DNA of 64,000 bases from Bradyrhizobium frederickii (GCF_004570865.1 NZ_SPQS01000025.1:1-64000), one strand, 5' to 3'. Positions 33,255-41,873 are shown, numbered from the stretch's first letter. Notes: a model not told the origin generated them from the letters alone. Made by a program: numbers and translations.

Positions 33255-33875
33255 ATGCTCAAGCTCTACTACGCCACCGGCACCTGCGCGCTCGCCACCT
33301 ACATCACCCTGGAGGAGGCCGGCGCCGACTACACGGCCGAACGGTTGAGCTTCAAGGATAACCAGCAGAACAGCCCCGATTATCTCAAGATCAACCCGAA
33401 GGGCCGCGTGCCGGCGCTGGTGACCGATCGCGGCGTCCTGACCGAGACGCCGGCGATGCTGGCCTACCTCGCGCAAGTGTTCCCCAAGGCGAAGCTCGCG
33501 CCGCTCGACGATCCCTTCGACTTCGCCCAGGTGCAGTCGTTCAACTCCTATCTGTGCTCGACCGTGCACATCAACCATGCCCACAAGATGCGCGGGGCGC
33601 GCTGGGCGACCCAGGAGAGCTCGTTCGCCGACATGAAGGCGATGGTTCCGAAGACCATGGCCGCCTGCTTCGCGCTGATGGAGCAGAAGATGTTCAGGGG
33701 ACCCTGGGTGATGGGCGAGCAGTACACGATCTGCGATCCCTATCTGTTCACGCTGGCCACCTGGCTCGAAGGCGACAGCGTCGACATCAATGCGACGCCG
33801 AAGATCGCCGATCACTTCAAGCGCATGTCGGAGCGCCCCGCGGTGCGCAAGGTGATGGAAGCGCAGAACGCGTAA
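33255..33875 (+). CDS. Glutathione S-transferase
   Basis: 206 residues. The N-terminal thioredoxin-like domain begins MLKLYYATGTCALATYITLEE and has the glutathione-binding NPKGRVPALVTD and the ETPAMLAYLAQ segment. The C-terminal helical domain contains GEQYTICDPYLFTLATWLEG, the usual N-capping box region of GSTs. The Cys11 in TGTCALA may be the catalytic residue, as in beta-class bacterial enzymes. It is divergent from the FAD monooxygenase, which suggests a joint role in handling an aromatic or electrophilic compound; this is inference. Confidence 0.92.
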   Translation: MLKLYYATGTCALATYITLEEAGADYTAERLSFKDNQQNSPDYLKINPKGRVPALVTDRGVLTETPAMLAYLAQVFPKAKLAPLDDPFDFAQVQSFNSYLCSTVHINHAHKMRGARWATQESSFADMKAMVPKTMAACFALMEQKMFRGPWVMGEQYTICDPYLFTLATWLEGDSVDINATPKIADHFKRMSERPAVRKVMEAQNA

Positions 33876-33890
33876 CAACGTTCCGGCTTT

Positions 33891-33979
33891 GTAGGGTGGG
33901 CAAAGCGAAGCGTGCCCACCATCGGTTCGTTGCCGCGGAAGATGGTGGGCACGGCGCTTTGCGCCTTTGCCCACCCTAC
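33891..33979. repeat. Palindromic intergenic repeat, family B, copy 2
   Basis: GTAGGGTGGGCAAAGCG at the left pairs with CGCCTTTGCCCACCCTAC at the right; a second pair CGTGCCCACCATC / GATGGTGGGCACG lies inside. It fills the gap between the convergent GST and LysR genes, and its last bases supply the LysR stop codon. Confidence 0.85.
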
Positions 33980-34899
33980 GAGAACTTGCGCTTGGCTTGC
34001 TCCAGCTCCCGTCCCGTCTCCAGCATCAGCCGTCGCAACCAGATCGAGCCGGGGTCCATCTGGGCCCGGGTCGGATGGAACATGAACTGCTCGTCGATCC
34101 CGGGATCGAGCGGCGGCGTCACCGTGACGAGGCCGAGTTGCTTCGACAGTGCGGCAATCAGCCGGCGTGGCACGAAGGCGACGAGGTCGGTGCGGGCGGC
34201 GACGTGCAGCGCTTCGAGATAGCCTGACACCACCAGCGAAATGTCCCGCTCAATGCCCTTGCTGCGCAGCCAGGTGTCGATGAGATCCTCGGCATTGCCG
34301 CGAATGATGACGCCGACATGACGCGCGGCGAGGAACGTCTCGCGCCGCTTCAGCTTCGCCGTCATGGGATGGCCGCGCCGCACGGCCAGCGCATCGCTGT
34401 CGGTGTAGAGCAATTGGCGGTGAAAGCCCTTGAAGGCGTTGCCGATCGAGATCACCAGATCGATGGTGCGGGCAAACTCGGCGTGAAAGATCGCAGGTCC
34501 CCGCCATGGCACGACGTCGATCCGGACGTTGGGCGCGGCCTGCGTCACCTTCTCCATCAGCGGCGGCATCAGCAGCTCGACTGCGAGATCAGGCATCATC
34601 AGGCGGAATTGCCGCTCGCTGCGCGCGGCATCGAAGTCGTCAGGCACGAACAGCCCGCGTACCTGGTCAAGCGCCTGAGCGAGCGGGGCGCGCAGGGCCT
34701 GCGCCCGCGGCGTCAGCTCCATCCGCGCGCCGGTACGCACCAGCAGCGGGTCGCCGAAGATATCGCGCAGGCGCTGCAAAGCGTGGCTGGTAGCCGGCTG
34801 TGACAGGCCGATCCGCATCGCCGCGCGGCTGACATTGGCCTCGCGCAGCAGCGCGTCGAGTGCAGTCAGCAAATTGAGGTCAAGCGAAGTCAAATTCAT
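33976..34899 (-). CDS. LysR-family transcriptional regulator
   Basis: 307 residues from MNLTSLDLNLLTALDALLRE, the standard LysR start; upstream in-frame codons add a sequence unlike the family. The N-terminal winged helix reads NVSRAAMRIGLSQPATSHALQRLRDIFGDPLLVRTG, and the effector domain follows with NodD-type features. The group is close to the NodD/PcpR-like LysR regulators that control adjacent divergent genes. Its divergent neighbour is the NTF2-like gene at 34991, 91 bases away. The TAG stop lies in a family B repeat. Confidence 0.92.
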   Translation of the reverse strand: MNLTSLDLNLLTALDALLREANVSRAAMRIGLSQPATSHALQRLRDIFGDPLLVRTGARMELTPRAQALRAPLAQALDQVRGLFVPDDFDAARSERQFRLMMPDLAVELLMPPLMEKVTQAAPNVRIDVVPWRGPAIFHAEFARTIDLVISIGNAFKGFHRQLLYTDSDALAVRRGHPMTAKLKRRETFLAARHVGVIIRGNAEDLIDTWLRSKGIERDISLVVSGYLEALHVAARTDLVAFVPRRLIAALSKQLGLVTVTPPLDPGIDEQFMFHPTRAQMDPGSIWLRRLMLETGRELEQAKRKFS

Positions 34900-34990
34900 G
34901 CTGTGAATAGATATCATATTCTCTATCGATTTGAAGAATTCTCTTCCCTCCCGGAAGATCTCCGTGTTCTCACCAAACGGAGATGCCGCC

Positions 34991-35434
34991 ATGAGCGCTG
35001 CCGCCAACAAGAAACTGATGCAGGATATTTTCGCCGCCGCCGCCAATCCCGATCCGGCCGCGCGCGATCGCGCCTTGTTCACCGCAAGCCTTGCCGACGA
35101 CGCCAAATGGGTCGTCACCGGCCAGTATTCCTGGTCGCGCACCTTTTCGGGCAAGGAGGCGATCCTCAACGATCTGCACGGCTATGTGCGCACCCGCCTG
35201 CGCGACCGCACGCGCACGGTCGCGCACCGCTTCATCGCCGACGGCGACGTGGTCGTCGTGGAGGCCAAGGGTGACAACGTCACGCCCGAGGGCGTGCGCT
35301 ACGACAACGACTACTGCCTGGTGTTTCGTCTCGAGGACGGCAAGATCAAGGAGATCCGCGAGTACTGCGACTCGATCCTGACGGAGAGGGCGCTGGGCCC
35401 GTTTCCGCAAGCAGCGATGAGGGCTGCGAGCTGA
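34991..35434 (+). CDS. NTF2-like (SnoaL-type) protein, 147 aa
   Basis: The ATG is preceded by GGAG. The single cone-shaped NTF2-like domain shows LADDAKWVVTGQYSWSRTFSGKEAIL, then VAHRFIADGDVVVVEAKG and NDYCLVFRLEDGKIKEIREYCDS. Such proteins include small-molecule isomerases, hydrolases and lipid or polyketide binders. The ligand cannot be told. It is divergent from a LysR gene, so regulation by that LysR is likely. A DUF1127 gene starts almost directly after its stop. Confidence 0.88.
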   Translation: MSAAANKKLMQDIFAAAANPDPAARDRALFTASLADDAKWVVTGQYSWSRTFSGKEAILNDLHGYVRTRLRDRTRTVAHRFIADGDVVVVEAKGDNVTPEGVRYDNDYCLVFRLEDGKIKEIREYCDSILTERALGPFPQAAMRAAS

Positions 35435-35439
35435 CCGGA

Positions 35440-35655
35440 TTGAGCGCCATCTGGTCCGCCAGCTGGAGGCGTCCGCTCCGGTTTGCATGGGTCGTGCCGG
35501 TCTTCCGATCGCTGGCGGAGATGGTCCGGATTCGCCGGCAGCGCTCTCGCCAGCGCTGCCAGCTCGCAGCCATGAGCGAGCGGGAGCTTCAGGACTGCGG
35601 GATGTCTCGTTCGGAGATTGAGTATCAGCTGAAGCGGCCCATCCGACGAAAATGA
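35440..35655 (+). CDS. DUF1127 small protein
   Basis: 71 residues from a TTG start next to the stop of the NTF2-like gene. The C-terminal domain RCQLAAMSERELQDCGMSRS followed by EIEYQLKRP is the DUF1127 (YjiS-like) signature, with an Arg-rich stretch before it (RIRRQRSRQR). Arg-rich DUF1127 proteins in Agrobacterium bind RNA and affect phosphate and carbon metabolism; whether this one does is unknown. The start codon is uncertain; an internal GTG would give a shorter product. Confidence 0.75.
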   Translation: MSAIWSASWRRPLRFAWVVPVFRSLAEMVRIRRQRSRQRCQLAAMSERELQDCGMSRSEIEYQLKRPIRRK

Positions 35656-35722
35656 AGGTGAAGAGGCAGGAATTCAGCACTGCGGATTGCAGGAGGCCAC
35701 CGCCTAACAAGCACGCATTCGG

Positions 35723-35804
35723 GCACCCCCATGCGAATCTGCATGGGGGTGCACGCCTTACGCCGAGGCGTCGCGCAACTGGCTACAAAATCAGCAGATT
35801 TTGT
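35723..35804. repeat. Two strong hairpins between DUF1127 and a chemotaxis receptor gene
   Basis: GCACCCCCATGC and GCATGGGGGTGC (35723-35752) are perfect 12-base arms around GAATCT. ACAAAATC and GATTTTGT (35785-35804) are perfect 8-base arms around AGCA. Neither has a T run after it. The stretch 35656-35980 has no gene. Confidence 0.6.
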
Positions 35805-35980
35805 GCGCGCCGCTTTCGCGCGCGCGAAAAATGGGAAGGTTCAATTAACGAGTGTCCGCCATTGTGTCGCGGTGCAGCGTGGGTCGCAAGGACGCGACTC
35901 GCGGCTGCCGGGGTGGCCGGTGACGATCGCCGGACTCGTTCGGCCGCTCGAAGTGAAATGCATCTTGGTGGACAGTGGGA

Positions 35981-37990
35981 ATGCCGAAGTTTCGTTTGCG
36001 GATCAGGGGACGCCTGTACGCAGGCTTCATGGCCCTGGTGGCGGTTGGTCTCGTGATGGCCGTGGTTGCCATCTGGAATTTGCGGGCGGTGCAGGATCAG
36101 GTCGCAAGACAATCCGCGCTCTCGGACAGCACGGCGCGGGTGCTGGAAATCTCGACCCACCTTCAGGCCATCCAGCGCGCCAATCTGCGCTACGTCTACG
36201 ATGCGAACGAACCCGCGATGAAGGAGGCGCAAGAGCGGGAAACCGCGGCGACCGAGCTGTTGCGGGTCGGCGCGAAGGGGACGCTCTCGGAGGAGCGGCG
36301 CGCGCTCTACAACGGCCTCATCGACGACGTCGCCAAGATGCGACGCCTGCGTGACAACCTCGGAGACGCCGTCAACGAGGCGCGGACGGGCAAGGCGACG
36401 TTGCTGCCGAGCGGCGAGGAGCTGGCTGTCAAGATGAGCAAGCTGGTCGATACGGCGCGCGCAGCCGTCGACGAAGACACCGCAGCCCTCGTTGCCGACC
36501 TCGAATCCAGGGTCCTCCTTGTTCGGGTCGCAAACTGGCGTTTCCTGGCGCTGCGCGACACCCAGGGGCCGGCCAATTTCCGGGCCAGTGTGGACAGGGC
36601 GGCGCAACGGCTCGCGGCGATCGAAAAGAGCCCGCAGGCAGCCGAATTGCGAACCACGCTCGCGCCGGTGAAGACCGCGCTCGGCATCTACAAATCCGCG
36701 TTCGAGACGACCTCCGCCGCGATGCTCCAGGCCGACGAGATCTACCACAAGAGCCTCGCGCCCCTCATCGTCGACAGCATCGGCCGGCTCAAGGCCGCTG
36801 AAGCGACCCTGAAGAAGGACTATCAGGATTCGCGCACCCACGCCGAAGACGTGATCGCCGGCACGACGACCGTTCAGGAGATTGCAGGCGGTCTGGCCAT
36901 CCTGTTCGGCGGCTTCGTCGCCTTCCTGATCGCCCGCAGCATCGTCGGTCCCCTGACCTCGATGACGCGTGCGATGGGGCTGATTGCCGGCGGCAATCTC
37001 GCGGTCGAGATCCCTGGTCGCGGCAAGGCCGACGAGATCGGCGACATGGCCAAGGCGATCCAGGTGTTCAAGGACAACATGATTGACACCGAGCGCATGC
37101 GCGCCGAGCAGGCCGAGCTCGAGGAGCGGCAGGCCGAAACCCGCAAGAAGGACATGGTCAGGCTGGCGGACCAGTTCGAACAGGCGGTCGGCGAGATCGT
37201 CAACACGGTGTCGTCGGCGTCGAACGAGCTCGAAGCCTCCGCCGGCACTTTGACCACGACTGCCTCGCGGGCGCAGGATTTGTCGACGGAGGTCGCCAGC
37301 GCCTCGCAGGAGGCCTCGGCCAATGTGCAGGCGGTCGCCTCGGCGACCGAGGAGCTCTCCTCCTCGGTGTCCGAGATCGCCCGCCAGGTGCAGGAATCCG
37401 CCCGGATCGCCGGCGAGGCCGTCGGTCAGGCGAGCAGGACCAACGCGCATGTTGGTGAACTGTCCAAGGCCGCCGCGCGGATCGGCGACGTGGTCGAGCT
37501 GATCAGCACCATCGCCGGCCAGACCAACCTGTTGGCGCTGAATGCCACCATCGAGGCGGCACGCGCCGGCGATGCCGGCCGCGGCTTTGCCGTGGTCGCT
37601 TCCGAGGTCAAGGCGCTCGCCGAGCAGACCGCGAAAGCCACCGGCGAGATCGGCCAGCAGATCTCCAACATCCAGGCTGCGACTGAGCAATCGGTCGGCG
37701 CCATCAGGGAGATCAGCGGCACCATCGAGCGGCTGTCGGAGATTTCGTCGACGGTGGCCGCCGCCGTGGAGCAGCAGGGCGCGGCGACGCAGGAGATTTC
37801 CCGCAACGTCCAGCAGGCGGCGCATGGCACGCAGCGCGTCTCGACCAATATCGGCGACGTGCAGCGCGGGGCGTCGGAGACCGGATCGGCCTCGTCGCAG
37901 GTGCTGTCCGCGGCGCGCTCGCTCTCGGCCGACAGTAACCGGCTGAAGCAGGAAGTCGCCAAGTTCCTGAGCTCGGTTCACGCCGCCTGA
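35981..37990 (+). CDS. Methyl-accepting chemotaxis protein
   Basis: 669 residues from the ATG MPKFRLRIRGRLYAGF. One N-terminal membrane span (about 15-33), a helical periplasmic sensor of about 260 residues, a second span (about 300-320), a HAMP linker (SIVGPLTSMTRAMGLIAGGN), and a cytoplasmic signalling domain. The hairpin tip reads GQTNLLALNATIEAARAGDAG followed by GRGFAVVASEVK, the core that contacts CheA and CheW. The ligand is unknown. No che genes are near, so this is an orphan receptor. No C-terminal CheR-tethering pentapeptide is seen. Confidence 0.95.
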   Translation: MPKFRLRIRGRLYAGFMALVAVGLVMAVVAIWNLRAVQDQVARQSALSDSTARVLEISTHLQAIQRANLRYVYDANEPAMKEAQERETAATELLRVGAKGTLSEERRALYNGLIDDVAKMRRLRDNLGDAVNEARTGKATLLPSGEELAVKMSKLVDTARAAVDEDTAALVADLESRVLLVRVANWRFLALRDTQGPANFRASVDRAAQRLAAIEKSPQAAELRTTLAPVKTALGIYKSAFETTSAAMLQADEIYHKSLAPLIVDSIGRLKAAEATLKKDYQDSRTHAEDVIAGTTTVQEIAGGLAILFGGFVAFLIARSIVGPLTSMTRAMGLIAGGNLAVEIPGRGKADEIGDMAKAIQVFKDNMIDTERMRAEQAELEERQAETRKKDMVRLADQFEQAVGEIVNTVSSASNELEASAGTLTTTASRAQDLSTEVASASQEASANVQAVASATEELSSSVSEIARQVQESARIAGEAVGQASRTNAHVGELSKAAARIGDVVELISTIAGQTNLLALNATIEAARAGDAGRGFAVVASEVKALAEQTAKATGEIGQQISNIQAATEQSVGAIREISGTIERLSEISSTVAAAVEQQGAATQEISRNVQQAAHGTQRVSTNIGDVQRGASETGSASSQVLSAARSLSADSNRLKQEVAKFLSSVHAA

Positions 37991-38046
37991 GTCTTGAAAG
38001 CAAGGGCCACGCGCATGCGCGTGGCCCGACCGGTGAAGTCGCGCGA

Positions 38047-38733
38047 TCAGGCGACCTTGGTCGCCATGTGCTTGAACATGTTGGCGCGCGCCTCGTCGTC
38101 CATCTCGGCCTTGAAGGTGAACTTGTCCTTCAAGGCGATCGCGCGCGCTGCTGCGGGGCGCGCCGAGATCTCGTCCACCAGCCGCTTCACCTTCGGGTAT
38201 CGCGCAAAGGCGTCGTCACCGAGCTTGAACGGCAGCATCCGCGCCCAGCCCCACAGCGCCATGTCCACGATCGAATAGCTGTCGCCGACCATGTAGCGGC
38301 GGCCTTCGAGGTGAGCGTTGAGAATCTTGTAGTGGCGATCGGTCTCGTACTGGTAGCGGTTATGGGCGTAGTCGTGGTTCTGGTCCTTCGGCGCGAAATG
38401 CTTGAAGTGCACCGCCTGGCCCGAATAGGGGCCGACGCCGGTGGCGACGAACATCAGCCATGACAGCGTCTCGCCGCGCAGGCTCGCGGCGGGCAGGAAC
38501 TTGCCGGTCTTCTCGGCGAGATAGAGCAGGATGGCGTTCGAGTCGAACACGATCGTCCCATTGTCGTCGATCGCCGGAACCTTGCCGTTCGGATTGATCT
38601 TCAGATAATCGGGCGTGAATTGCTCGCCTTTGCGGGTGTCGATCTTCACCGGCTCGAAAGCAAGGCCGCTCTCTTCCAGGTAAAGCGCGACCTTGGTCGG
38701 GTTCGGCGATCCGTTGAAATAGAATTTGAGCAT
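38047..38733 (-). CDS. Glutathione S-transferase (YfcG/Nu-class-like)
   Basis: 228 residues. Begins MLKFYFNGSPNPTKVALYLE, with the NPNGKVPAIDD and DSNAILLYLAEKTG glutathione-binding segments of GSTs. The C-terminal helical domain ends KDKFTFKAEMDDEARANMFKH. The SPNPTK turn resembles YfcG-like enzymes, which reduce disulfides of glutathione rather than conjugating. The substrate is unproven. It is convergent with the chemotaxis receptor gene and stands alone. Confidence 0.9.
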   Translation of the reverse strand: MLKFYFNGSPNPTKVALYLEESGLAFEPVKIDTRKGEQFTPDYLKINPNGKVPAIDDNGTIVFDSNAILLYLAEKTGKFLPAASLRGETLSWLMFVATGVGPYSGQAVHFKHFAPKDQNHDYAHNRYQYETDRHYKILNAHLEGRRYMVGDSYSIVDMALWGWARMLPFKLGDDAFARYPKVKRLVDEISARPAAARAIALKDKFTFKAEMDDEARANMFKHMATKVA

Positions 38734-38861
38734 CGATCTCCCCAGGGTTTGTTGCCAGGCGCGAATGCGGTGTCATTGCTGCAAGGCTGCCTCTCTTGCC
38801 CGAACCCGCTGCGGGAGAGCAACCGGCGAGTTTGCCGGGCGGTGTCTGCGCGCCACGCAGA

Positions 38862-39188
38862 TCAGCCGGCATAACAAAGGCCGATCGCCGCCGTAACAAT
38901 CATCGCGGCGCCGACCGCCTCCAGGCGCAACCCGAGGCGCGCGGCGAGATGCATGTCGGAGGCCCGCGCGGCGCGCTCCGATCCGCGCGCGTAGCCGTGC
39001 ACGATCACGTCGTGATTGAAATTGTCGTGAGCCTCGTTGCTGCTGGCGAGCCCGACGCAGATCACGAGCACGCCGAACAGTGCGAGGCCGAAGAATCCGA
39101 GCAGGGCGATCAGGAACATCGGAAACATGCCGACCAGGAAGATCGGCAGCAGCGGCACCAACAGCAATGTCTCGGACTGTCGTCGCAT
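38862..39188 (-). CDS. Small integral membrane protein, 108 aa
   Basis: Three likely membrane spans: LLLVPLLPIFLVGMFPMFLI and the next GFFGLALFGVLVICVGLA, then a polar loop (NEAHDNFNHDVIVHGYARG), then VGAAMIVTAAIGLCYAG at the C-terminus. No family is recognised. It stands between a GST gene and a family A repeat, and its role is unknown. Confidence 0.6.
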   Translation of the reverse strand: MRRQSETLLLVPLLPIFLVGMFPMFLIALLGFFGLALFGVLVICVGLASSNEAHDNFNHDVIVHGYARGSERAARASDMHLAARLGLRLEAVGAAMIVTAAIGLCYAG

Positions 39189-39260
39189 GAGAGCAGGCCG
39201 GCCAGGACGGAGGCTGATCGGGGAAGTCTAGTCCTGGTGGAGGCGGCTTTCAACCGCGCC

Positions 39261-39364
39261 GTCATTCCGGGGCGCGCCTCTTGGCGCGAGCCCGGAATCC
39301 ATTGGGCCGCCTGTGCTGTAGTTGGATGGATTCCGGGTTCTCGCTTCGCGAGCCCCGGAATGAC
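39261..39364. repeat. Palindromic intergenic repeat, family A, copy 3
   Basis: GTCATTCCGGGGCGCGCC at the left pairs with CGAGCCCCGGAATGAC at the right, with GAGCCCGGAATCCATT / GGATGGATTCCGGG inside. It lies between the membrane protein gene and the end of ccrM. Confidence 0.85.
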
Positions 39365-39377
39365 GAAGGGGAAGCGG

Positions 39378-40508
39378 CTATTCCGCCGCCATGCCGGCGC
39401 GGATTTCGGCGCGCAGCTCGTCGATCAGCTTGAGACCCTTTTTGGTCTCGACGTGCCAGAAGGTCCAGCCGTTGCAGGCTTGCGCGCCTTGCGCCACCGC
39501 GCCGATGCGGTGGATCGAGCCGACCTTGTCGCCGAACATGATGGCGCCGTCGGCGCGCACCAGGGCGCCGAGCTTCTTCTTGGCGTCGAACAGCTTCGTG
39601 CCGGGCATGATCATGCCGCGCTCGATCAGCTCGGAGAACGCGACCCGCGGCGCCTCGCGCGCGGTCATGAACGGGGCGAGGCTCGCTTCCGGCAACGGCT
39701 CGACCGCGGCGATGCGCGCTTCGGCGGCCTTGGCGTAGGTCTTGTCGCGCTCGAAGCCGATATAGGAGCGGCCAAGACGTTTTGCGACCGCACCGGTGGT
39801 GCCGGTGCCGTTGAACGGATCGATCACGAGATCGCCGGGCTTCGACGAGGACAACAGCACGCGCGCGAGCAGGCCTTCGGGCTTCTGCGTCGGATGCACT
39901 TTCTTGCCGTCGGCGCCCTTGAGGCGCTCCTCGCCGGTGCAGAGCGGGATCAACCAGTCGGACCGTGCCTGCACGTCCTCGTTGGCGGCCTTCAGCGCCT
40001 CGTAATTGAACGTGTAGCCCTTGGACTTTTCGTCGCGCGCGGCCCAGATCATGGTCTCGTGCGCGTTGGTGAAGCGGCGGCCGCGGAAATTCGGCATCGG
40101 GTTCGACTTGCGCCAGACGATGTCGTTCAGGAGCCAGAAGCCGAGGTCCTGCATGATCGCGCCGACGCGGAAGATGTTGTGATAGGAGCCGATCACCCAG
40201 ATCGTCGCCGACGGCTTCATCGCGCGGCGGGCGGCAAGCAGCCAGGCGCGGGTGAAATCGTCATAGGCGGAGAACGAATCGAACTTGTCCCAGTCGTCGT
40301 CGACGGCGTCGACGTGGGATTCGTCGGGGCGCTTGAGATCGCCCTTGAGCTGGAGATTGTAGGGCGGATCGGCGAATACGAGATCGACCGAACCGGCCTG
40401 AAGCTTCGACATCTCGGCGACGCAATCGCCGAGGATGACGCGATGCGACGGAGACTCAAAGTTTGTGCGGGGCGCCCTTGCAGACGCCCCGCGACGCGAC
40501 TCTACCAT
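39378..40508 (-). CDS. ccrM: CcrM-type DNA adenine methyltransferase (GANTC)
   Basis: 376 residues. A beta-class N6-adenine methylase with catalytic DPPY at residues 47-50 (FADPPYNLQLKGDLKRP) and the SAM motif DPFNGTGTTGAVAKRL. The extra C-terminal segment of about 80 residues (LFDAKKKLGALVRADG, then GSIHRIGAVAQGAQACNGWT and FWHVETKKGLK) is the part CcrM proteins add to the catalytic core. In Alphaproteobacteria CcrM methylates GANTC late in the cell cycle and is usually essential, with no partner restriction enzyme; none is seen here. Its start codon lies within a cluster of GANTC sites. Confidence 0.96.
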   Translation of the reverse strand: MVESRRGASARAPRTNFESPSHRVILGDCVAEMSKLQAGSVDLVFADPPYNLQLKGDLKRPDESHVDAVDDDWDKFDSFSAYDDFTRAWLLAARRAMKPSATIWVIGSYHNIFRVGAIMQDLGFWLLNDIVWRKSNPMPNFRGRRFTNAHETMIWAARDEKSKGYTFNYEALKAANEDVQARSDWLIPLCTGEERLKGADGKKVHPTQKPEGLLARVLLSSSKPGDLVIDPFNGTGTTGAVAKRLGRSYIGFERDKTYAKAAEARIAAVEPLPEASLAPFMTAREAPRVAFSELIERGMIMPGTKLFDAKKKLGALVRADGAIMFGDKVGSIHRIGAVAQGAQACNGWTFWHVETKKGLKLIDELRAEIRAGMAAE

Positions 40509-40527
40509 GACTCAAGAACTCTGACTC
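40498..40527. promoter_or_regulatory. Cluster of three GANTC sites over the ccrM start codon
   Basis: GACTC occurs at 40498-40502, 40509-40513 and 40523-40527, flanking the ATG at 40508-40506. A fourth lies inside the gene at 40453-40457. GANTC is the target of CcrM itself. In Caulobacter, methylation of GANTC sites near the ccrM promoter lowers its transcription. Confidence 0.7.
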
Positions 40528-40742
40528 AGGCGACGCTGTCGGCGACGCGGGACCAAACAACCGACTGACCGTTACATTGAAGCGGCAAAGTAAAAATCGA
40601 CTTAACCCGCCGCTTTGCTGAGCAGGCCCCGAGTCGCGTTCTGCGTGCATGTCGTCGTGCGCATTCGCCGTGTTTTACAGTACATTTCGCGAGTCCCTGG
40701 CTGGCGAAAGCAATCATGGCTTCAAAAAGGCCGCAAATTTCT

Positions 40743-40815
40743 CTCGGAAAAAATTGCTCGACCCTCGGAAAAAATTGCTGGCATCGGCATGTTGCCGCAC
40801 TAGGCAATTTTTGCC
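40743..40815. promoter_or_regulatory. Tandem 16-bp motif plus related palindrome upstream of the metallopeptidase gene
   Basis: CTCGGAAAAAATTGCT occurs twice, at 40743-40758 and 40764-40779, exactly 21 bases apart, about two helix turns. At 40803-40815 the palindrome GGCAATTTTTGCC carries a related core in the opposite orientation. The set lies between divergent ccrM and the zinc metallopeptidase gene, and resembles an iterated binding site for a regulator. Confidence 0.6.
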
Positions 40816-40931
40816 GGCCAAGATATTGATAAATGCAACGGAAATTTTACGTGTTTGGCGCGTTGAGCTTTCGCGCTCATGCGTCCGACGAAGCCGACGA
40901 ACCTGATCAGGGACCCCAAAGGAAGGCCGCC

Positions 40932-41873
40932 ATGCGTTACGATGACTTCCGCCGCAGCGACGACATCGAGGATCGTCGCGACGAAGGTGGCGGCTTTGGC
41001 GGCGGCGGAGGCGGCGGGTTCGGCCTGCCGATCGGCGGCGGCGGGCTCGGCATCGGCACCATCATCATCCTCGGTCTGGTCGGCTACGCCTTCGGCATCG
41101 ATCCGCGCATCCTGATCGGCGGCGCCGAGATTCTCACCGGCGGCGGCCATGCGCCGAGCTACCAGACCGACCGCCAGGCCTCCTCCGGCAAGCGCGGCGC
41201 GCCGACCGACGAGATGGGCAGCATGATCTCGGGCATTCTCGGCGAGATCGACGATCGCTGGACCGAGATCTTCCAGGCCTCGGGCCAGTCCTATACCGGG
41301 CCGAAGATCGTGCTGTTCCGCAACGCAACCAATGGCGGGCGCTGCGGCATGGCGCAGTCGGCGATGGGCCCGTTCTATTGTCCGCCGGACCGCACCATCT
41401 TCCTCGACACCGGCTTCTTCCGCGAGGTCGAGACGCGCTTCCGCGGCTGCTCCGGCAAGTCGGCGTGCAATTTCACCACCGCCTACATCATCGCGCACGA
41501 GGCCGGCCATCACATCCAGAACCTGCTCGGCATCATTCCGCGGGTGACGCGGCTGCAGCAGCAGGCGGGCTCGAAGGCGGAGGCGAATGCGCTCCAGGTG
41601 AAGGTCGAACTGCAGGCCGACTGCCTGTCCGGCGTCTGGGTCAATCGCGAGGCGAAGAAGCGTCCGAACTTCCTCGAGCCCGGCGACATCGACGCCGCGT
41701 TGAACACGGCGAGCGCGATCGGCGACGATACGCTGCAGCGCCAGTCGACGGGCCGCGTCGTCCCGGACTCCTTCACCCACGGCTCGGCTGCGCAGCGCAA
41801 GCAGTGGTTCATGACCGGCTATCAGCAGGGCACGGTCCAGGCCTGCAACACGTTCGGAGCGGGGGCGCTATAG
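40932..41873 (+). CDS. Neutral zinc metallopeptidase (YpfJ family)
   Basis: 313 residues from MRYDDFRRSDDIEDRR, with GGAAGG upstream; an in-frame ATG at 40833 would add 33 less typical residues. A Gly-rich stretch (GGGFGGGGGGGFGLPIGGGG) precedes one membrane span (GIGTIIILGLVGYAFGI), then the peptidase domain with FYCPPDRTIFLDTGFF and the zinc motif HEAGHH (His189, Glu190, His193). The C-terminus has ADCLSGVW and NTFGAGAL. The physiological substrate is unknown for the family. Divergent from ccrM; the shared region holds tandem motifs. Confidence 0.92.
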   Translation: MRYDDFRRSDDIEDRRDEGGGFGGGGGGGFGLPIGGGGLGIGTIIILGLVGYAFGIDPRILIGGAEILTGGGHAPSYQTDRQASSGKRGAPTDEMGSMISGILGEIDDRWTEIFQASGQSYTGPKIVLFRNATNGGRCGMAQSAMGPFYCPPDRTIFLDTGFFREVETRFRGCSGKSACNFTTAYIIAHEAGHHIQNLLGIIPRVTRLQQQAGSKAEANALQVKVELQADCLSGVWVNREAKKRPNFLEPGDIDAALNTASAIGDDTLQRQSTGRVVPDSFTHGSAAQRKQWFMTGYQQGTVQACNTFGAGAL

